A model generated the notes under the pieces. It did no database searches, had not been told where the DNA came from, and saw nothing but the letters and a program-made list of their open reading frames with translations. A stretch of 64,000 nt of DNA. Origin: Chamaecrista fasciculata (taxonomy: Eukaryota > Streptophyta > Magnoliopsida > Fabales > Fabaceae). Within the stretch, counting starts at the first letter, position 1. Each line of letters starts with the position of its first letter. A program made the translations under genes and the position numbers. Below are positions 21,756 to 32,691 of this stretch, piece after piece. The stretch spans positions 8,868-72,867 of the forward strand of contig QANZ01017207.1 of assembly GCA_003254925.1 (NCBI GenBank), in the 5' to 3' direction.

Positions 21756-23341
21756 CCTAAGCATACAAAACTCTTCTAAATATATTACCTATAGTGAAAT
21801 AGACCTCAAACTATAAAAGGTAAAAAAACAAATCCTCAAAGCTTTTAATTTTCTGCAAAAAAATCTATAAAATTAAGATTTTCATTCAAATAATCAATAT
21901 TTTTATATTTCTTGGCAATTATAAAATTTAATAACAACTAATTTTAAGTTTTAGTTAATGCCAAATGTAGCAATAATTATAAAAAAAAAAAAAAGAGAAA
22001 TTTTATACTTTTGAATGAAAAAAAAAATTAACAAAGAGATAGTCTGCACAAATTCAAAAACTAGAGAAAATTTTTATCACTTAAAAGCTTAGGAAATTTT
22101 TAGTGGAAGTACATCACCAAGTACACAAATAAGCAACAGCATTTTGATGGATCAAAATGTTGCTTCCACATTACTTATACATAATTCTTCTTCACTACAC
22201 TAATAATCGCAATAATTAAGTAAGGAGTCACTATCTAGTATCAACCAACTTCCATATATCTAGCTACCCATATATTTCCTGTAAATGCAAGACATCAGTT
22301 GGGAAAGGATTGTGTTAGCTGTATTGCTTTGGAAGACAATGGGAAAAAGATCTCCAACAAATTCAATGTTTGTGACTTGAGCATGAGGAGAAATATGGTT
22401 TACCTATGGAGATTAAAATATTAAATAACAGTTTGAATTATATCAAACAAACAAAAAAGAAATATTAAATGCTATATGCAATTTGAATCATATGAATTGT
22501 GTTTAACACAAGTATCTCACAAAAATAAACTCAAAATCCTGCCATCCAATTGACTCTCTGTCTCTTTGAGATATTTAACACTTGAAACTTTGTCTGATTT
22601 ACTATTCGGTGGTCTGTTAATGCAGTGACTAGAAATTGACTTAATGAGTACAAGAAAGAGGCTTCATAAATGGAGCAAGTAACTCCAAAGCTCTTCCTAG
22701 TTTAACTCCACTCACTCTCACACATATAAACATCATTTCATCCATGAATACTAGCTTAGTTACATTAGAATATCTTCCAAATAAGTTTTACTCTCCATTC
22801 AACAGAAAGTTAAGCATCAGATATACGCAGGCAGGGTGAAATTATCAGCAAGGAAGATCAACTAGCACAGAAGAATAGTGACAGTAAGAAAAAGATTGAA
22901 ATAGTTAGGTCCCAGCATAAATATAATCTGAGCTTTGGCATAAGAACATCATAAAAGAGTAAAATTTGAGAATGGAAGAAAGTTAGACATTCAAATGTTG
23001 ATTCCACTGTATCTCACTAAATCAAAATTTCATGACTGTATATTATTACTTACATACTGTTAAACAATGAAGCTAAGCTTGGCTGCTACTTGAGAATCTC
23101 AGAATTAATAGTACAAATGTAACCAAATAGATGGAAGTAACTTGATTATTGTATATACCTCTAACTTTGCACAATACTATCTCAGGGATCTCATGCAAAG
23201 GGATAGGATACCTATTGTTTTAGCATCGAGTCATTATTATGTTCATAACTGTGACTTCTGAGCATCCTTCCCATCCAGGAGAACACATTATCAATAAATC
23301 ATGCAGCAATGCAATCAAATATTTTACCTAAATGTATAAGT
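21756..23341. other. Spacer downstream of the NPP gene
   Basis: Contains a small near-perfect hairpin (arms 22,131-22,148 and 22,151-22,165, three-base bulge). The stretch at about 22,215-22,340 resembles 27,040-27,150. Includes the 3' flank of the gene that ends at 23,342. Confidence 0.45.
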
Positions 23342-24907
23342 TTATGCACCAGGTAAAAGAGCAGACTCGACAAATGAGGCGGAACCATTGGTAGGTGCAC
23401 CCTTAATCTTGAGAATGGAAGTGATCAAATTATAAATCTCAACATTCTCAAAAGATGGGATCTTCCTCCCTCTGGCAAATTGAGGACCATGTCCAATAAA
23501 AATGGTCCTCATGGAGAAAATGGAGTTATCATAGCCATGTGAACCGCCACATTCTTTGCGCTTTGTTCTCTTCTGCTCAACCTTAAAACCTTCTTCAATC
23601 AAACCAACAATGGGAGGAATTCGATCGCTGGCGGCATAATGAAGTCGGGTAGGCAGATCTTCCTTGAGATACACTCTCAAATTTTTGCCATTGTCTACTT
23701 TCCCAGATTTCAATGCTTCATTCATCTTGGAGACAACATCTGATGGTGCATTCCCAGAAGGTGGACGAATCGCAAGCAATGGAGTATAAGACTGGACCCA
23801 ATTCGCCGGAATCTCAATCCATGGAACCAAATCATCTAAGAAAATAAGCTTCTTGTCACACGTACCAACCATCCCATGATCACCAACCATGATAATAGAG
23901 ACATCTTCAAACACACCCCTTTGTTCTAAACCACTAATCAATTTCCCTATCATCCTATCAATACCAGCAACAGCTTCAGTGATCTCAGGATCATCAGGAC
24001 CCACCTTATGACCCTGATGATCAGGGTCCTCAAAATACAGTGTCATAAAAGCAGGTATCTCATCACTAGGCAAATCAAAGTAATTCAAAACCGTATCTAC
24101 TCTTTCCTCAAAAGGCACAGAGCCATTATAATGCCTACAATATTCAGGAGGGCAAGTCCAAGAACCTTTATTTACCTCAGAACCAGGCCAGAAATAGGTG
24201 GCTGCTTTTAAGCCAGAGTTGACAACAGTCTCCCACAAGGGCTCTCCAAGCCACCACTTAGGATCGTGGCTACCCATGGTGAAGGGTTCACCAGTATGAG
24301 GATCCAAGAAGAAATTGTTGATGATGCCATGATAAGCAGGGTAGAGACCTGTGACAATAGAGTAATGATTGGGGAAAGTGAGAGATGGGAAAACTGGGAT
24401 CAAACCAGATTCAGCCTCGGTTCCATTAGCAATCAAACGGTGAATATTGGGAGTTGGGGTTTTGAATTGGTAGCCAAATCGGAAGCCATCGGAGGAAATT
24501 AAGAGAACCACGGGATGATTGAGCTTGTGGAGAGGACGAGCTTTTGGGGTTTGGTGTTGTTGGGTAGGAAGAGAAGAAGGAGAAGAAGAAGAAGAAGAAG
24601 AGGGGATATTAAGGGAGGAAGAAGGAGGAGAATTAGAATTAGAATGGGAAGAAGAGAAGAAGAGGAAGGCGAAGGCGAAGGCGGCGGAGAAAGCAATGGA
24701 AGAGATGAGAATGAGAGAGATGATAAGAACAGAGGAAGAGGATTTGTGGGAATTGCAGAGTGAGGAAGATGAAGATGAAGATGAATCGGTATTGAAGGAA
24801 GAGAGGAGAGAAGCAGAAGGATGGTCATCGTGTTCGTGGTCATGGGTGGGTAAAGGAGTGAGCTTTGTGGAATTTAAGACGTCTGGGGAAGGATCAGAAG
24901 AACCCAT
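23342..24907 (-). CDS. Ectonucleotide pyrophosphatase/phosphodiesterase (NPP family), single exon
   Basis: An intact 521-residue ORF. The protein is laid out as a type II membrane protein: Ser-rich N-terminal tail (1-58), one hydrophobic segment (about 59-84), Ser/Pro-rich stalk (85-125), then an alkaline-phosphatase-fold catalytic domain to the end. The NPP metal ligands and nucleophile are all visible: Asp140 (ISSDGF), Thr177 (FPSLTFPNH), Asp296 and His300 (DPDHQGHKVGP), Asp343/His344 (VGDHGM) and His457 (GSHGYDN). NPP enzymes split phosphodiester or pyrophosphate bonds of nucleotides or nucleotide sugars with two zinc ions; the substrate of this one cannot be told from sequence. With the N-terminus inside, the catalytic domain would face the Golgi lumen or cell wall. 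Plant homologues are usually annotated as alkaline-phosphatase-like proteins. The start at 24,907 is the first Met of the frame. Overlapping ORFs in other frames are shadows of the low-complexity Ser coding. Confidence 0.95.
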   Translation of the reverse strand: MGSSDPSPDVLNSTKLTPLPTHDHEHDDHPSASLLSSFNTDSSSSSSSSLCNSHKSSSSVLIISLILISSIAFSAAFAFAFLFFSSSHSNSNSPPSSSLNIPSSSSSSSPSSLPTQQHQTPKARPLHKLNHPVVLLISSDGFRFGYQFKTPTPNIHRLIANGTEAESGLIPVFPSLTFPNHYSIVTGLYPAYHGIINNFFLDPHTGEPFTMGSHDPKWWLGEPLWETVVNSGLKAATYFWPGSEVNKGSWTCPPEYCRHYNGSVPFEERVDTVLNYFDLPSDEIPAFMTLYFEDPDHQGHKVGPDDPEITEAVAGIDRMIGKLISGLEQRGVFEDVSIIMVGDHGMVGTCDKKLIFLDDLVPWIEIPANWVQSYTPLLAIRPPSGNAPSDVVSKMNEALKSGKVDNGKNLRVYLKEDLPTRLHYAASDRIPPIVGLIEEGFKVEQKRTKRKECGGSHGYDNSIFSMRTIFIGHGPQFARGRKIPSFENVEIYNLITSILKIKGAPTNGSASFVESALLPGA

Positions 24908-25565
24908 ATTGATTGATGGATGATTCTTGTGTGTGTGGGTGTGTCCAATTGTTGAGGGTTTTGATTACAGAATGGGGTTTCAGAAATTTAGGGAAAGTAA
25001 GAGAGAAGGATGGGTTTGAGTTTGAGTGAGATGTAAGGGTGAGGGGGTTGGAGATCATAGCCAGTGGGTGGGTGGACTCATGATTGGAGATTAGGTTCAA
25101 AGTTTCAACTTTCAACAAAAGGGGATATTCCTATTAGAGTCTATTTCCTAATACTACCATCTGTCACGTTATTATTGGATATTGAAAGAATTTCTTTAAG
25201 TACTATCATGTTTGGATTGTTGGTGAAGATTTCTTCATTTAACCATATGAACTTGTACAAAACTGAGGCACTTCATTACAAAATATATTGGGGTTGGGGT
25301 GATTTAATTTCAATTCTCCATTGTCTTTTCATCATCATTTGGCATACCTCAATGTATTCCTTAGTTTTTGGCAAAAAAAAGAAAAAGAAAAAGAAATAAG
25401 TATATAGTTGTGAAAGATGTACGAAGCTACTCTCGTTTGATAGTTGAAATTTGTTGTGTTGTGTTTGACCAAATTGTAAATAAAACTTTTATCATTATCT
25501 TCGGTCTCTGCTTAAGGTAAGTTCTATATCTAATAATATGTTGTACTTTTCGTTTATCAATATAT
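24908..25565. other. Upstream region of the NPP gene
   Basis: 5' flank of the minus-strand NPP gene and 3'-side spacer of the PLA2 gene. No clear TATA box is visible for NPP. Short ORFs here have no recognisable domain. Confidence 0.5.
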
Positions 25566-25570
25566 ATATA

Positions 25571-25755
25571 CTAGGGGCTTTGCGTGCCTTAACGGGCACG
25601 CAAATATGTATGTAAATTAAACAAGAGACTAAATTGTTAACGTAGCAAAGAAAGAGAGATCAAATAGTAAATTTTCTCTTATTTTTAATTCATAGATTAT
25701 AGTTTTAAATATGGACGACCAGAAAGGGGTGGAGCCATATAATATAAGATATATA
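25571..25755 (-). mobile_element. Helitron 3' end, copy 1 (minus orientation)
   Basis: On the minus strand a 20-base GC-rich hairpin (plus 25,582-25,601) is followed after seven bases by terminal CTAG (plus 25,571-25,574) and then T. Hairpin, short spacer, CTRR and T is the standard Helitron 3' terminus. About 180 bp inward match 27,185-27,366 closely, to the segment GGTGGAGCCATATAATATAA. The 5' TC end was not located and no helicase gene is present. Confidence 0.65.
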
Positions 25756-25989
25756 TAATGATGAACAAAAATATATTGTTCTAGGGAAAATATAAAATAC
25801 TTGTCTAGTTTTGGAGCTTCTGAACTAGTGTAATGAAATGAATGTTGTTACGAAGGAAATGTAAGGTTTTGTTAGAGATGGAAAATCAATATTCTTGTAC
25901 CTTATATTGGTCAATAATAATGAAATGATCAGAAAAAAACAAATTGAATAATTATTTTGAGTTGATAGAGAGAATGAAAAAAAAAAAGG

Positions 25990-26365
25990 AACGTATTAAT
26001 TCTGTCTCCAAATTTTACATCAAGTATCAATTTTTTCCCTAATCCATTTTTACAGTCAATTTCGTCCTTAATGTTTCACATTTTGGTCAATTTCATAATT
26101 TGCTCTTATTTTAGCCAAAGGTTGACAACAGAATCTACGTGACTGATAATATGGAATATAAAATTGATAGAAAAAGAAACTCAAATTCTAACTCAGATTG
26201 AAAAATATAATACAATCTGTTGTTAATTTATTGAAAATGTTATCAAAGAATAAAATTGACCAAAATCTAAAATATTGGACACGGAATTAACCGCAAAAAT
26301 AGTTTGATGACGAAATTAATAGTCGGTGTGAAGTTTGGAGACGAAATTAGCGTTCTAGCCCAAAA
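25990..26365. mobile_element. Foldback element downstream of PLA2
   Basis: Imperfect palindrome: the left arm contains TCTGTCTCCAAATTTTACATC and the right arm its near-complement around 26,325-26,350 (GTGTGAAGTTTGGAGACGAA). No transposase. Target duplication not resolved. It ends about 40 bp from the PLA2 stop codon. Confidence 0.55.
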
Positions 26366-26401
26366 AAAAAATTGGGAATGTATAATAATGTAGCTAGCTA
26401 G

Positions 26402-28615
26402 CTACGGCTTGTGGAAAACTCTTCCAGCCACAAGAGCTGCTTCCATCACAACTTTGATAACTTCAACTACATCGTCCACTTCGCATGTGTTTCCCTTGAA
26501 TGTTGCCACTCCTGATTTCTTGAAATTATTCATACACTTTAACAATGTTTGGCTACACTCTTGGCTTATGTAGTCATCTGCACGTGCATATAATACGTTA
26601 TATATATATATATATCTTCATACACAGCATCTTCTGTCATTTCCATGTGTTTCACAGTTCATCATTTACCAAAATTATACCTTATCATAATAGCAAGCAT
26701 TACCAACTACACAAATTACCAAGGCACTTTAATTTAAAATTAGATAGAGAGTAAACTAATAATTTGGTCCCTGAAAGATAGAGTTGACAATTGAGTCTTG
26801 AAAGATTGAAATGTACAATTTAGTTTTTGAAAGATCAAAATAATATATTAATTAGTCCTTTTTTATGGACTAAATAGTTTACCATTTTAATCTTTTAGGG
26901 ACTAAAAGGAATACCATTTTGATCTTTTAGGCACTAAGTTGTATATTTCAATCTTTTAGGGACTGAGTTATCAGCTCAGTAATCTTTCAGGGACCAAATT
27001 GTTAGTTTACTCATAGTTATAATTAAGTGAGAAATACCTATCAATCAATTAGTACCAACCAGCTACCATAGATATATCCTAACTGCCTAAATATTTCCTT
27101 TGAATGCAAGAAAACAAATGGTTAAGGATAATATATTGTTAATTTGGCTGTATTATTAAACGTATGACTGGGCCTTATATACAACTAGGGGCTTTGCGTG
27201 CCCTAACGGGCATGCAAATATGTATGTAAAATAAATGAGGGACTAAATCGTTAACTCAGTAAAAAAGAAGGGATCAAATAATAATTTTTCTCTTATTATT
27301 AATTTTGTACTATAGTTTTAAAATGTGTACGATCAGAAAGGGGTGGAGCCATATAATATAAGATAAAACTCCCACAGACAGAATTCATGGTAAAAATAAT
27401 TTTGGTTTAATTAAATTGTCAAACACATTAATCATGAAATAGTAAGGTTATTGCAGTTGCAGGAATAAGTAAAGTGAATGGGAGATCTGGTTTTGAATTA
27501 AAAGAGAGTACATATATATATAATTGGTTAAAGGTTCATTTTGGTCCTAAATGTATGCCCTAATATTCAATTTGGTCCGTTATGTTTCAAAATGTTCAAA
27601 TTGGTCCGAAATGTTGGCAAAAAGTTTCATTTTGGTCCAAACTATTAAATATAGCTCGTTTCAAATTCAAAAGTGACGAGTTTAGAGCTACATATTATTC
27701 TCAAATAGTACTTTATCTATCCAGTTGAGACCTTCAACAAACGAGGTCAAATCGGTCCTAAAAACAGACTGCTCGTTTAATGATCAAACAAGCAAAGTTA
27801 ATCATATCTCTCTCGTTTCAAATTCAAATGCGACGAATTTAGAGTTACGAGTTCCTCTTAACAAGTCCTTTAAACGTGAAATGAGAGACGAGAAAAATAT
27901 GATCAAATTCAGTAATTTGGGACCAAAATGAAATATTTTACCAACATTTAGGACTAAAATGAAACATTTTGTCAACATTTAGGATTAATTTGAAGATTTT
28001 GAAACATAATAGATCAAAATGAACATTAAGGGTATACATTTAGGACCAAAATGACCCTTTGACCAATATAATTTGTATGAATTGGAAAGAATGTGGAAGG
28101 CATATATAATATAACTTACTGTTTTTAGCTTGAACACAATGATCGTGGTTCATACAGCAAGCATCAAGGCCATCACAAGGTTTCTCCCCAGGACACCCAC
28201 TATACAGAAGTCCACAGTACTTGCCATATCTCAGAAATGGAGCCACTTTTATTCCATTACCATTCACACATACACAAATCATAATTAATTACTCACTATA
28301 ATTAATTATTTCTACCTAATTAAACATCATCAATCAATATTCAAGAGTAATTAGAGAAGCACCTGAACAGAAGCTGGACTCACATTTTCTGCTGCATTCT
28401 TTGCTCTGCACATCAATAACAATAACTAAATACTCATTATTATTAAATCTATATATAATGAATAAAAGGAAGCAGAAGAAGAAGCACACCACAGAGACAG
28501 AGACTCCTGTGTTTTGAGCTCCAATATTGAGTGCATAGATGGTGAAGGAATGTGATACCAAGATGAGTGTGAGGATGGCAATGAAAGGAAACAAAACACC
28601 CAACTTGAGAACCAT
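26402..28615 (-). CDS. Secretory phospholipase A2, four exons
   Basis: Exons on the minus strand: 28,490-28,615, 28,363-28,405, 28,120-28,245 and 26,402-26,577 (471 bp, 156 residues). All introns start GT and end AG, and phases agree (0, 1, 1). Residues 1-29 form a hydrophobic signal peptide. The mature protein has the calcium loop (YGKYCGLLYSGCPG), the catalytic His-Asp motif (DACCMNHDHCV) and all 12 cysteines of plant low-molecular-weight secretory PLA2; the last exon encodes NDYISQECSQTLLKC through the end at FHKP. The enzyme would hydrolyse the sn-2 acyl ester of phospholipids in a calcium-dependent manner in the secretory pathway or cell wall. Exon 4 is easily missed because intron 3 is 1,542 bp and filled with transposons. 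The gene is close to the alpha-type plant enzymes, but I cannot fix the subtype. Confidence 0.95.
26750..27011. mobile_element. Foldback element in PLA2 intron 3
   Basis: About 262 bp with inverted ends: AGTAAACTAATAATTTGGTC on the left and the complementary GACCAAATTGTTAGTTTACT on the right. No coding capacity. Lies within intron 3 between exons 4 and 3. Confidence 0.7.
27185..27366 (-). mobile_element. Helitron 3' end, copy 2 (minus orientation), in PLA2 intron 3
   Basis: Same terminus as 25,571: CTAG at plus 27,185-27,188 preceded by A, and a hairpin at 27,196-27,215. The following ~165 bp match copy 1, and similarity then stops abruptly. Confidence 0.65.
27526..28064. mobile_element. Mutator-like foldback element in PLA2 intron 3, 539 bp
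   Basis: Inverted ends GGTTAAAGGTTCATTTTGG and CCAAAATGACCCTTTGACC, flanked by 9-bp sequences TATATAATT (27,517-27,525) and AATATAATT (28,065-28,073) that differ at one base. Same family as 15,234-15,892 but without its internal 153-bp duplication. It lies only 55 bp downstream of exon 3. Confidence 0.85.
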
Positions 28616-28663
28616 TTCTTGAGTGAAAAGTGAAAACCCAAAAATAAAAGCTTGACTTTACTT

Positions 28664-28671
28664 CTTTTATA
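28664..28671 (-). promoter_or_regulatory. Probable TATA box of the PLA2 gene
   Basis: The minus strand reads TATAAAAG about 49 bp upstream of the ATG at 28,615, implying a very short 5' UTR. Position and sequence suit a plant TATA box; no transcript evidence. Confidence 0.55.
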
Positions 28672-28679
28672 AATTTATT

Positions 28680-29365
28680 TTAAGGGTATAGTTTTGATTT
28701 GAAACCCGGTTTTGGTGCTACCAGGCTCTCATTTATAGGAGGAAAAGGCAGAGACCACAGAGAGAGAGAGACAGATGTTTTTTTTTTTTAGAGTTAACAA
28801 ATGACCACACAAAGACATAAATACACTATAATTTACAATGGGCATAAGTCCCATAAGAAACAATGTAGGTTGGAGGTTTGTTTTCTAGTGTCTCGTGACT
28901 GTATTATTTTCATTATTTTATTTTATTTTATTTTATCTTGATCGATGTCGTCTATAAAGCTTTTTCTCTGTGATTTCTTCTTGTTCTTGCTTGCTTAAGA
29001 AAACAGGGCCGAATTAATATGCTAGTGGCGATTATTAACTGATCCTGCTTAATTATTCTCTCTGCTTCAACTCGTGAACACCTTGAAGATCATGAGAAGC
29101 ACCTTTCTTGAACTATAACCCTTATCCCCCAACTGATCTACCCAGTAATGTGATGATCATGAGTTCCCGCGGATTGGTTACAAGGGAAATAAAGCGCCCA
29201 AGAGATCTAGCTTCTTGGAGGACCGGTTGCTAGCCCCATCATCATCCCGAGCTTTTCACCGTCGTACTATACCGAGGTCCATGTGGCTCTTTTGGTGGTC
29301 GATGAACCAAATTGCATTTTAAATTATTCTTTAAATTCCAAGCAGACTAATCAATATATATAGAA
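28680..29365. other. PLA2 upstream region with an unexplained GC-richer island
   Basis: Spacer with a poly-T tract near 28,778. At about 29,030-29,330 base composition rises and restriction-site-rich unique-looking sequence appears. Both strands have stops in every long frame, so I call no gene. Confidence 0.45.
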
Positions 29366-29667
29366 CAAAGTACAAATTTAGTCTCAGTTTCTAATTTTGT
29401 CCTGTATCTTTTTTTTTTGTTGTACCTTCTATCTTATATTTTTTAGTCTGGTTGGAGAATTTCGGTCTCATCTCATATATTTATAAAAAGTTCTAGCGTT
29501 AATTCCACTTGATCCAAAGATATGGGACTAATTCTGCACTTGACCTAAAAATATGAGACCAAATCTATAACAAAAAAATATATGAAACCAAATTGGGACC
29601 TAACACAAAATATAGGACCAAAAGTGCAATAAAAAATATACGGGACCAAATTTACACTTTGGCCATA
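29366..29667. mobile_element. Foldback element
   Basis: Palindrome-like unit: left arm starts GTACAAATTTAGTCTC, right arm ends GGGACCAAATTTACACTTTG. Repeated short phrases of the ATGAGACCAAAT type run through it. No ORF. Confidence 0.6.
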
Positions 29668-29676
29668 TATATACTA

Positions 29677-30050
29677 GGCCAAACTGCATTTTTGGTCTCA
29701 TGACTTTTGTTTAAGTCTCAATTTGATCCAATAACATTTTTTGTTGCACTTTTGGTCTCATATCTTATGTTCAAGTTGCAAATTTAGTCTCGTATTATGC
29801 TTTTGATCTCTTATCTTCGGATCAGGTTGCAAAATTGGTCTCATATTTTTTTATCAGGTTGTAAAATTGATTTCATATTTTTAGGTCAAGTGGGAGTTAC
29901 AATGAAATTTTTTTGCAAAGATATGAGACCAATTTTGCAACTTGATCAAAAGATATGGGATCAAAAGTGACACGAGACCAAATTTGAAAATTGAGCAAAA
30001 AAAAAATAAGACTAAATATGCAATAAAAAAAATTATGTGACCAAACTTCA
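29677..30050. mobile_element. Second adjacent foldback element of the same style
   Basis: Left arm GCATTTTTGGTCTCATG and right arm around 30,034-30,045 (TGTGACCAAACTTC) are inverted, with repeated GGTCTCAT/ATGAGACC phrases. Probably related to 29,366-29,667, 43,190-43,565 and 48,975-49,450. Confidence 0.55.
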
Positions 30051-30059
30051 CAATCCTCT

Positions 30060-30576
30060 CTATAACTAGAGGATTTCACAATGCTTCTTCTCTGTTTCTT
30101 CTTTGTGAATTCTCTATGCCTCTTCATTTTTCCGTTGGTTCTCTCGCCTTCATCTATGGAAAAAAGATAAATCTTGTCGAGGAGAGTGGAAGTGAAAGAG
30201 TGATTTTTAAAGTCGTTGAGGAAAGTAAGCTCTGTAAGTGACGTCCTCTTCAATATGTACATGGTTGGTGTGCAAAAAATGAAAAGCGAAACAACTTATT
30301 AGCACTGGGTGAGAAAATAATTACGAATAATTGAAATAGGGCATGAATCTGGGGGTGTTTGGAAGAAGGTCAATAGAATGATAAAGAGAAATAAACTGGC
30401 ATAGGTGTAAGAGATGTAACCGTGATGGAAGATGATGATAGAGGAATGATTTAATTTATCAAGTTTCAGGGGCTGATGAAAATGGTAAAGTAAACATGAA
30501 CAGAATAATTACGAGAGAAAAAGTAATGAGAGGAATGAAATTAGATATAGCAATGTGATCTGTCCATATTCTATCA
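30060..30576. other. Intergenic spacer
   Basis: The minus-strand ORF at 29,897-30,262 runs out of the foldback element and has no recognisable domain. Nothing else seen. Confidence 0.45.
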
Positions 30577-31959
30577 TGTGACATTTAGGGGCATTTTATA
30601 TACATTTGGGAGCTAATTGCATGCCTTTATAACCTTTTATGATAGAATATGATGCTTTGAGGTTTAGTACTTATTAGGACTAATTTGTGATAGATTTTGT
30701 GATTTTTATCGTGTTTAATTCTTTCATTTGTTTTATCACTCTAATCTTGAGGAATCACTTAATCTTTAATGTTTTTGGAAGGTTTAAATGAAGCCTTAAG
30801 CTTGGGAAACCTCAAAGAAGAGCCAAGGATGCAAGGAAAGGAGTCAAGGACCAATTCAGCAATGTTTTTAGCTACTCAGCAGTGTAGGCCATTGGAAAGC
30901 CTCCACCTTCATAACGGCGGACCAACGGCCTCTGTCGCAAAAAATTTTGGATTTTAAAGCCCAAGCCCGAATTTGTGTTTCCAACCCGGCCCAGCCTCAG
31001 AATGACCCGAAATTTAACTGAAATCAGGGTCCTTAGGGTTTCTTACCACATTAGCACATATTCCCCAACGTCCATCACCATCTTCCTCTCTTCTCTTTAC
31101 CATTTTCATCACTTTCAAGCTTCTTCTTGGTGGCTATGGCTATTTGGCTTGGGTTTGGGCTTGGTAGAGCTCATTTCTTCACCATGAGTAGCTGAATCTT
31201 CATGCCCAAAGGATAATCAAGGGAGGCTAGAGCTTTGTTCTTCATTGGAGGGAGTTTTCTTACACTTTTCTTAGTTATTTCTAGGTTTCTTCTCTCTATG
31301 GTTTAGGAGATGAACTTTGATGTAATTATGAATGCTTGACTTTGTATTGAGGGTTAGGAACAATATTTCCATTCACACTTGATTGTAATTACTTGAGTTG
31401 AGTTTGATTCTTGTTGATTATTATTAGTGTGTGATTATCTCTAAATTATGGTTGCAATTGTAGAGTTGAGTAACTCTCAATATAAGTTTATCGTCAATGA
31501 AATGAGATTTTTGGTTAAATTGTGGAATTGTCTTGGTTGAGATAGCTTCATGATTGAGTCAAGAGTCTATGTCTCTTGGTTAGGGACTATCTTAGGATGA
31601 ACTTGTGTAGGGTATATGTCATATCATTTTGAAGTGATGATGGCCAAACTTGATTATTCCAATGGGTGTTTTCTCATAGTTGTTTAACTTGTTTATCTCT
31701 TGTTATCATTTTATCATTAGATTTCATTTTAGTCCTTATAAACAAAAACCACAAAAAGATTTATTGCTTTGTTTTAATCTTGTTTTAGTTAATTTGATAA
31801 ACTTTCAAAGACATTTACATTGCTTTTACCTAGTTAGCAAGAGTTTAGCACTATTTTCCATTAAATCATCAAAGAAAGTTCCTCAAGAGAAACGACCCGG
31901 ATTGCGCCACTTTAGTGCATAAATTCGGTTATTTGGCCGCCTTACAACGGGCGAGGTCA
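30577..31959 (+). repeat. Probable 5' LTR of the Athila-like element
   Basis: The right end is set by the primer-binding site just after GGTCA at 31,959. The left end is a guess near TGTGACATTTAGG because no second LTR is present for comparison. It contains the GCGGACCAACGG phrase that recurs in the leader. Confidence 0.45.
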
Positions 31960-31963
31960 AATT

Positions 31964-31981
31964 TGGCGCCAGTTGCCGGGG
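31964..31981 (+). promoter_or_regulatory. Primer-binding site, tRNA-Asp type
   Basis: TGGCGCCAGTTGCCGGGG follows the LTR end directly. TGGCGCC(G)TTGCCGGGGA is the usual primer-site signature of plant Athila-type elements. Confidence 0.8.
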
Positions 31982-32691
31982 AACTTTTCTTTAGGTTTAA
32001 CGGTTGATAGTGCCAAGTTTTTGCGAATTGGGTTTTTCCCTTGCGTGATTTTTAGGGAGTACATAGTTGTTCTTGTTTGATTTGCTTAGTTTTAGTTTGT
32101 TCTTAGTTTAGTTTAGTAGTTTCTTTAGTTTGTAGTTAGTTTTTGATAGTCTTTCATCATTGGTTTGCTTGATTTTGCTTAGTTTGAAGTGTTCCTAAAA
32201 TTCTGGTTTTTGTGTGTTTGATTGGCTTTGATTTGCATGTTTAAGTTGTTGTTTATCTTGAGTAATTGATCTTTTTAGGAGTTGGTATTGTGTTGCCTTA
32301 TTTGAGGTGTTATTTTGTGCTTGTTTGGGTCATTTTGTTGCCTTTAGAAGCTTGTTTAGTCTGAATCTTCGTGATTTTTTTCTGCTGCAGGATTTCTGGC
32401 CGTTGGAAGGCCGTTGTGTTACAACCCGGCGGTCCAAAGACCTTCGAATCTGTTTTCTAGGCCGTTGGAAGGCCGTTGTGTTACAACTCGGCGGCCCAAC
32501 GGCTTACTGCCCTGTTTCACTTTTTTTTTCGTCTAGTTTTCGATCCTTTCTCTTTATTCTCTTGTTTCTTCTTTTGTGCATCATTTATACACACTCTAAC
32601 ACATCTTTAAACATCTCTTGCATTCATTTATACCCTAGGGTTGCAAGTTTGTTTTTACTTGTTATTTGGTTGAGTGTTGTTTTAGTGTTGC
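31982..32691 (+). other. Leader of the Athila-like element
   Basis: T-rich leader. The phrase GGCCGTTGGAAGGCCGTTG, followed by TGTTACAAC, occurs twice in tandem, at about 32,398 and 32,460. Confidence 0.6.

Noticed and set aside
24580..24790. GAA/AAG-rich microsatellite
   Set aside because: It is the complement of Ser-codon runs in the NPP N-terminal region and needs no separate call.
24499..24923. Several overlapping ORFs rich in Glu, Arg or Leu
   Set aside because: They are other-frame readings of the Ser-rich low-complexity coding of the NPP gene.
29030..29330. GC-richer island upstream of PLA2
   Set aside because: Checked on both strands for a coding frame; stops interrupt all of them and no family pattern was recognised.
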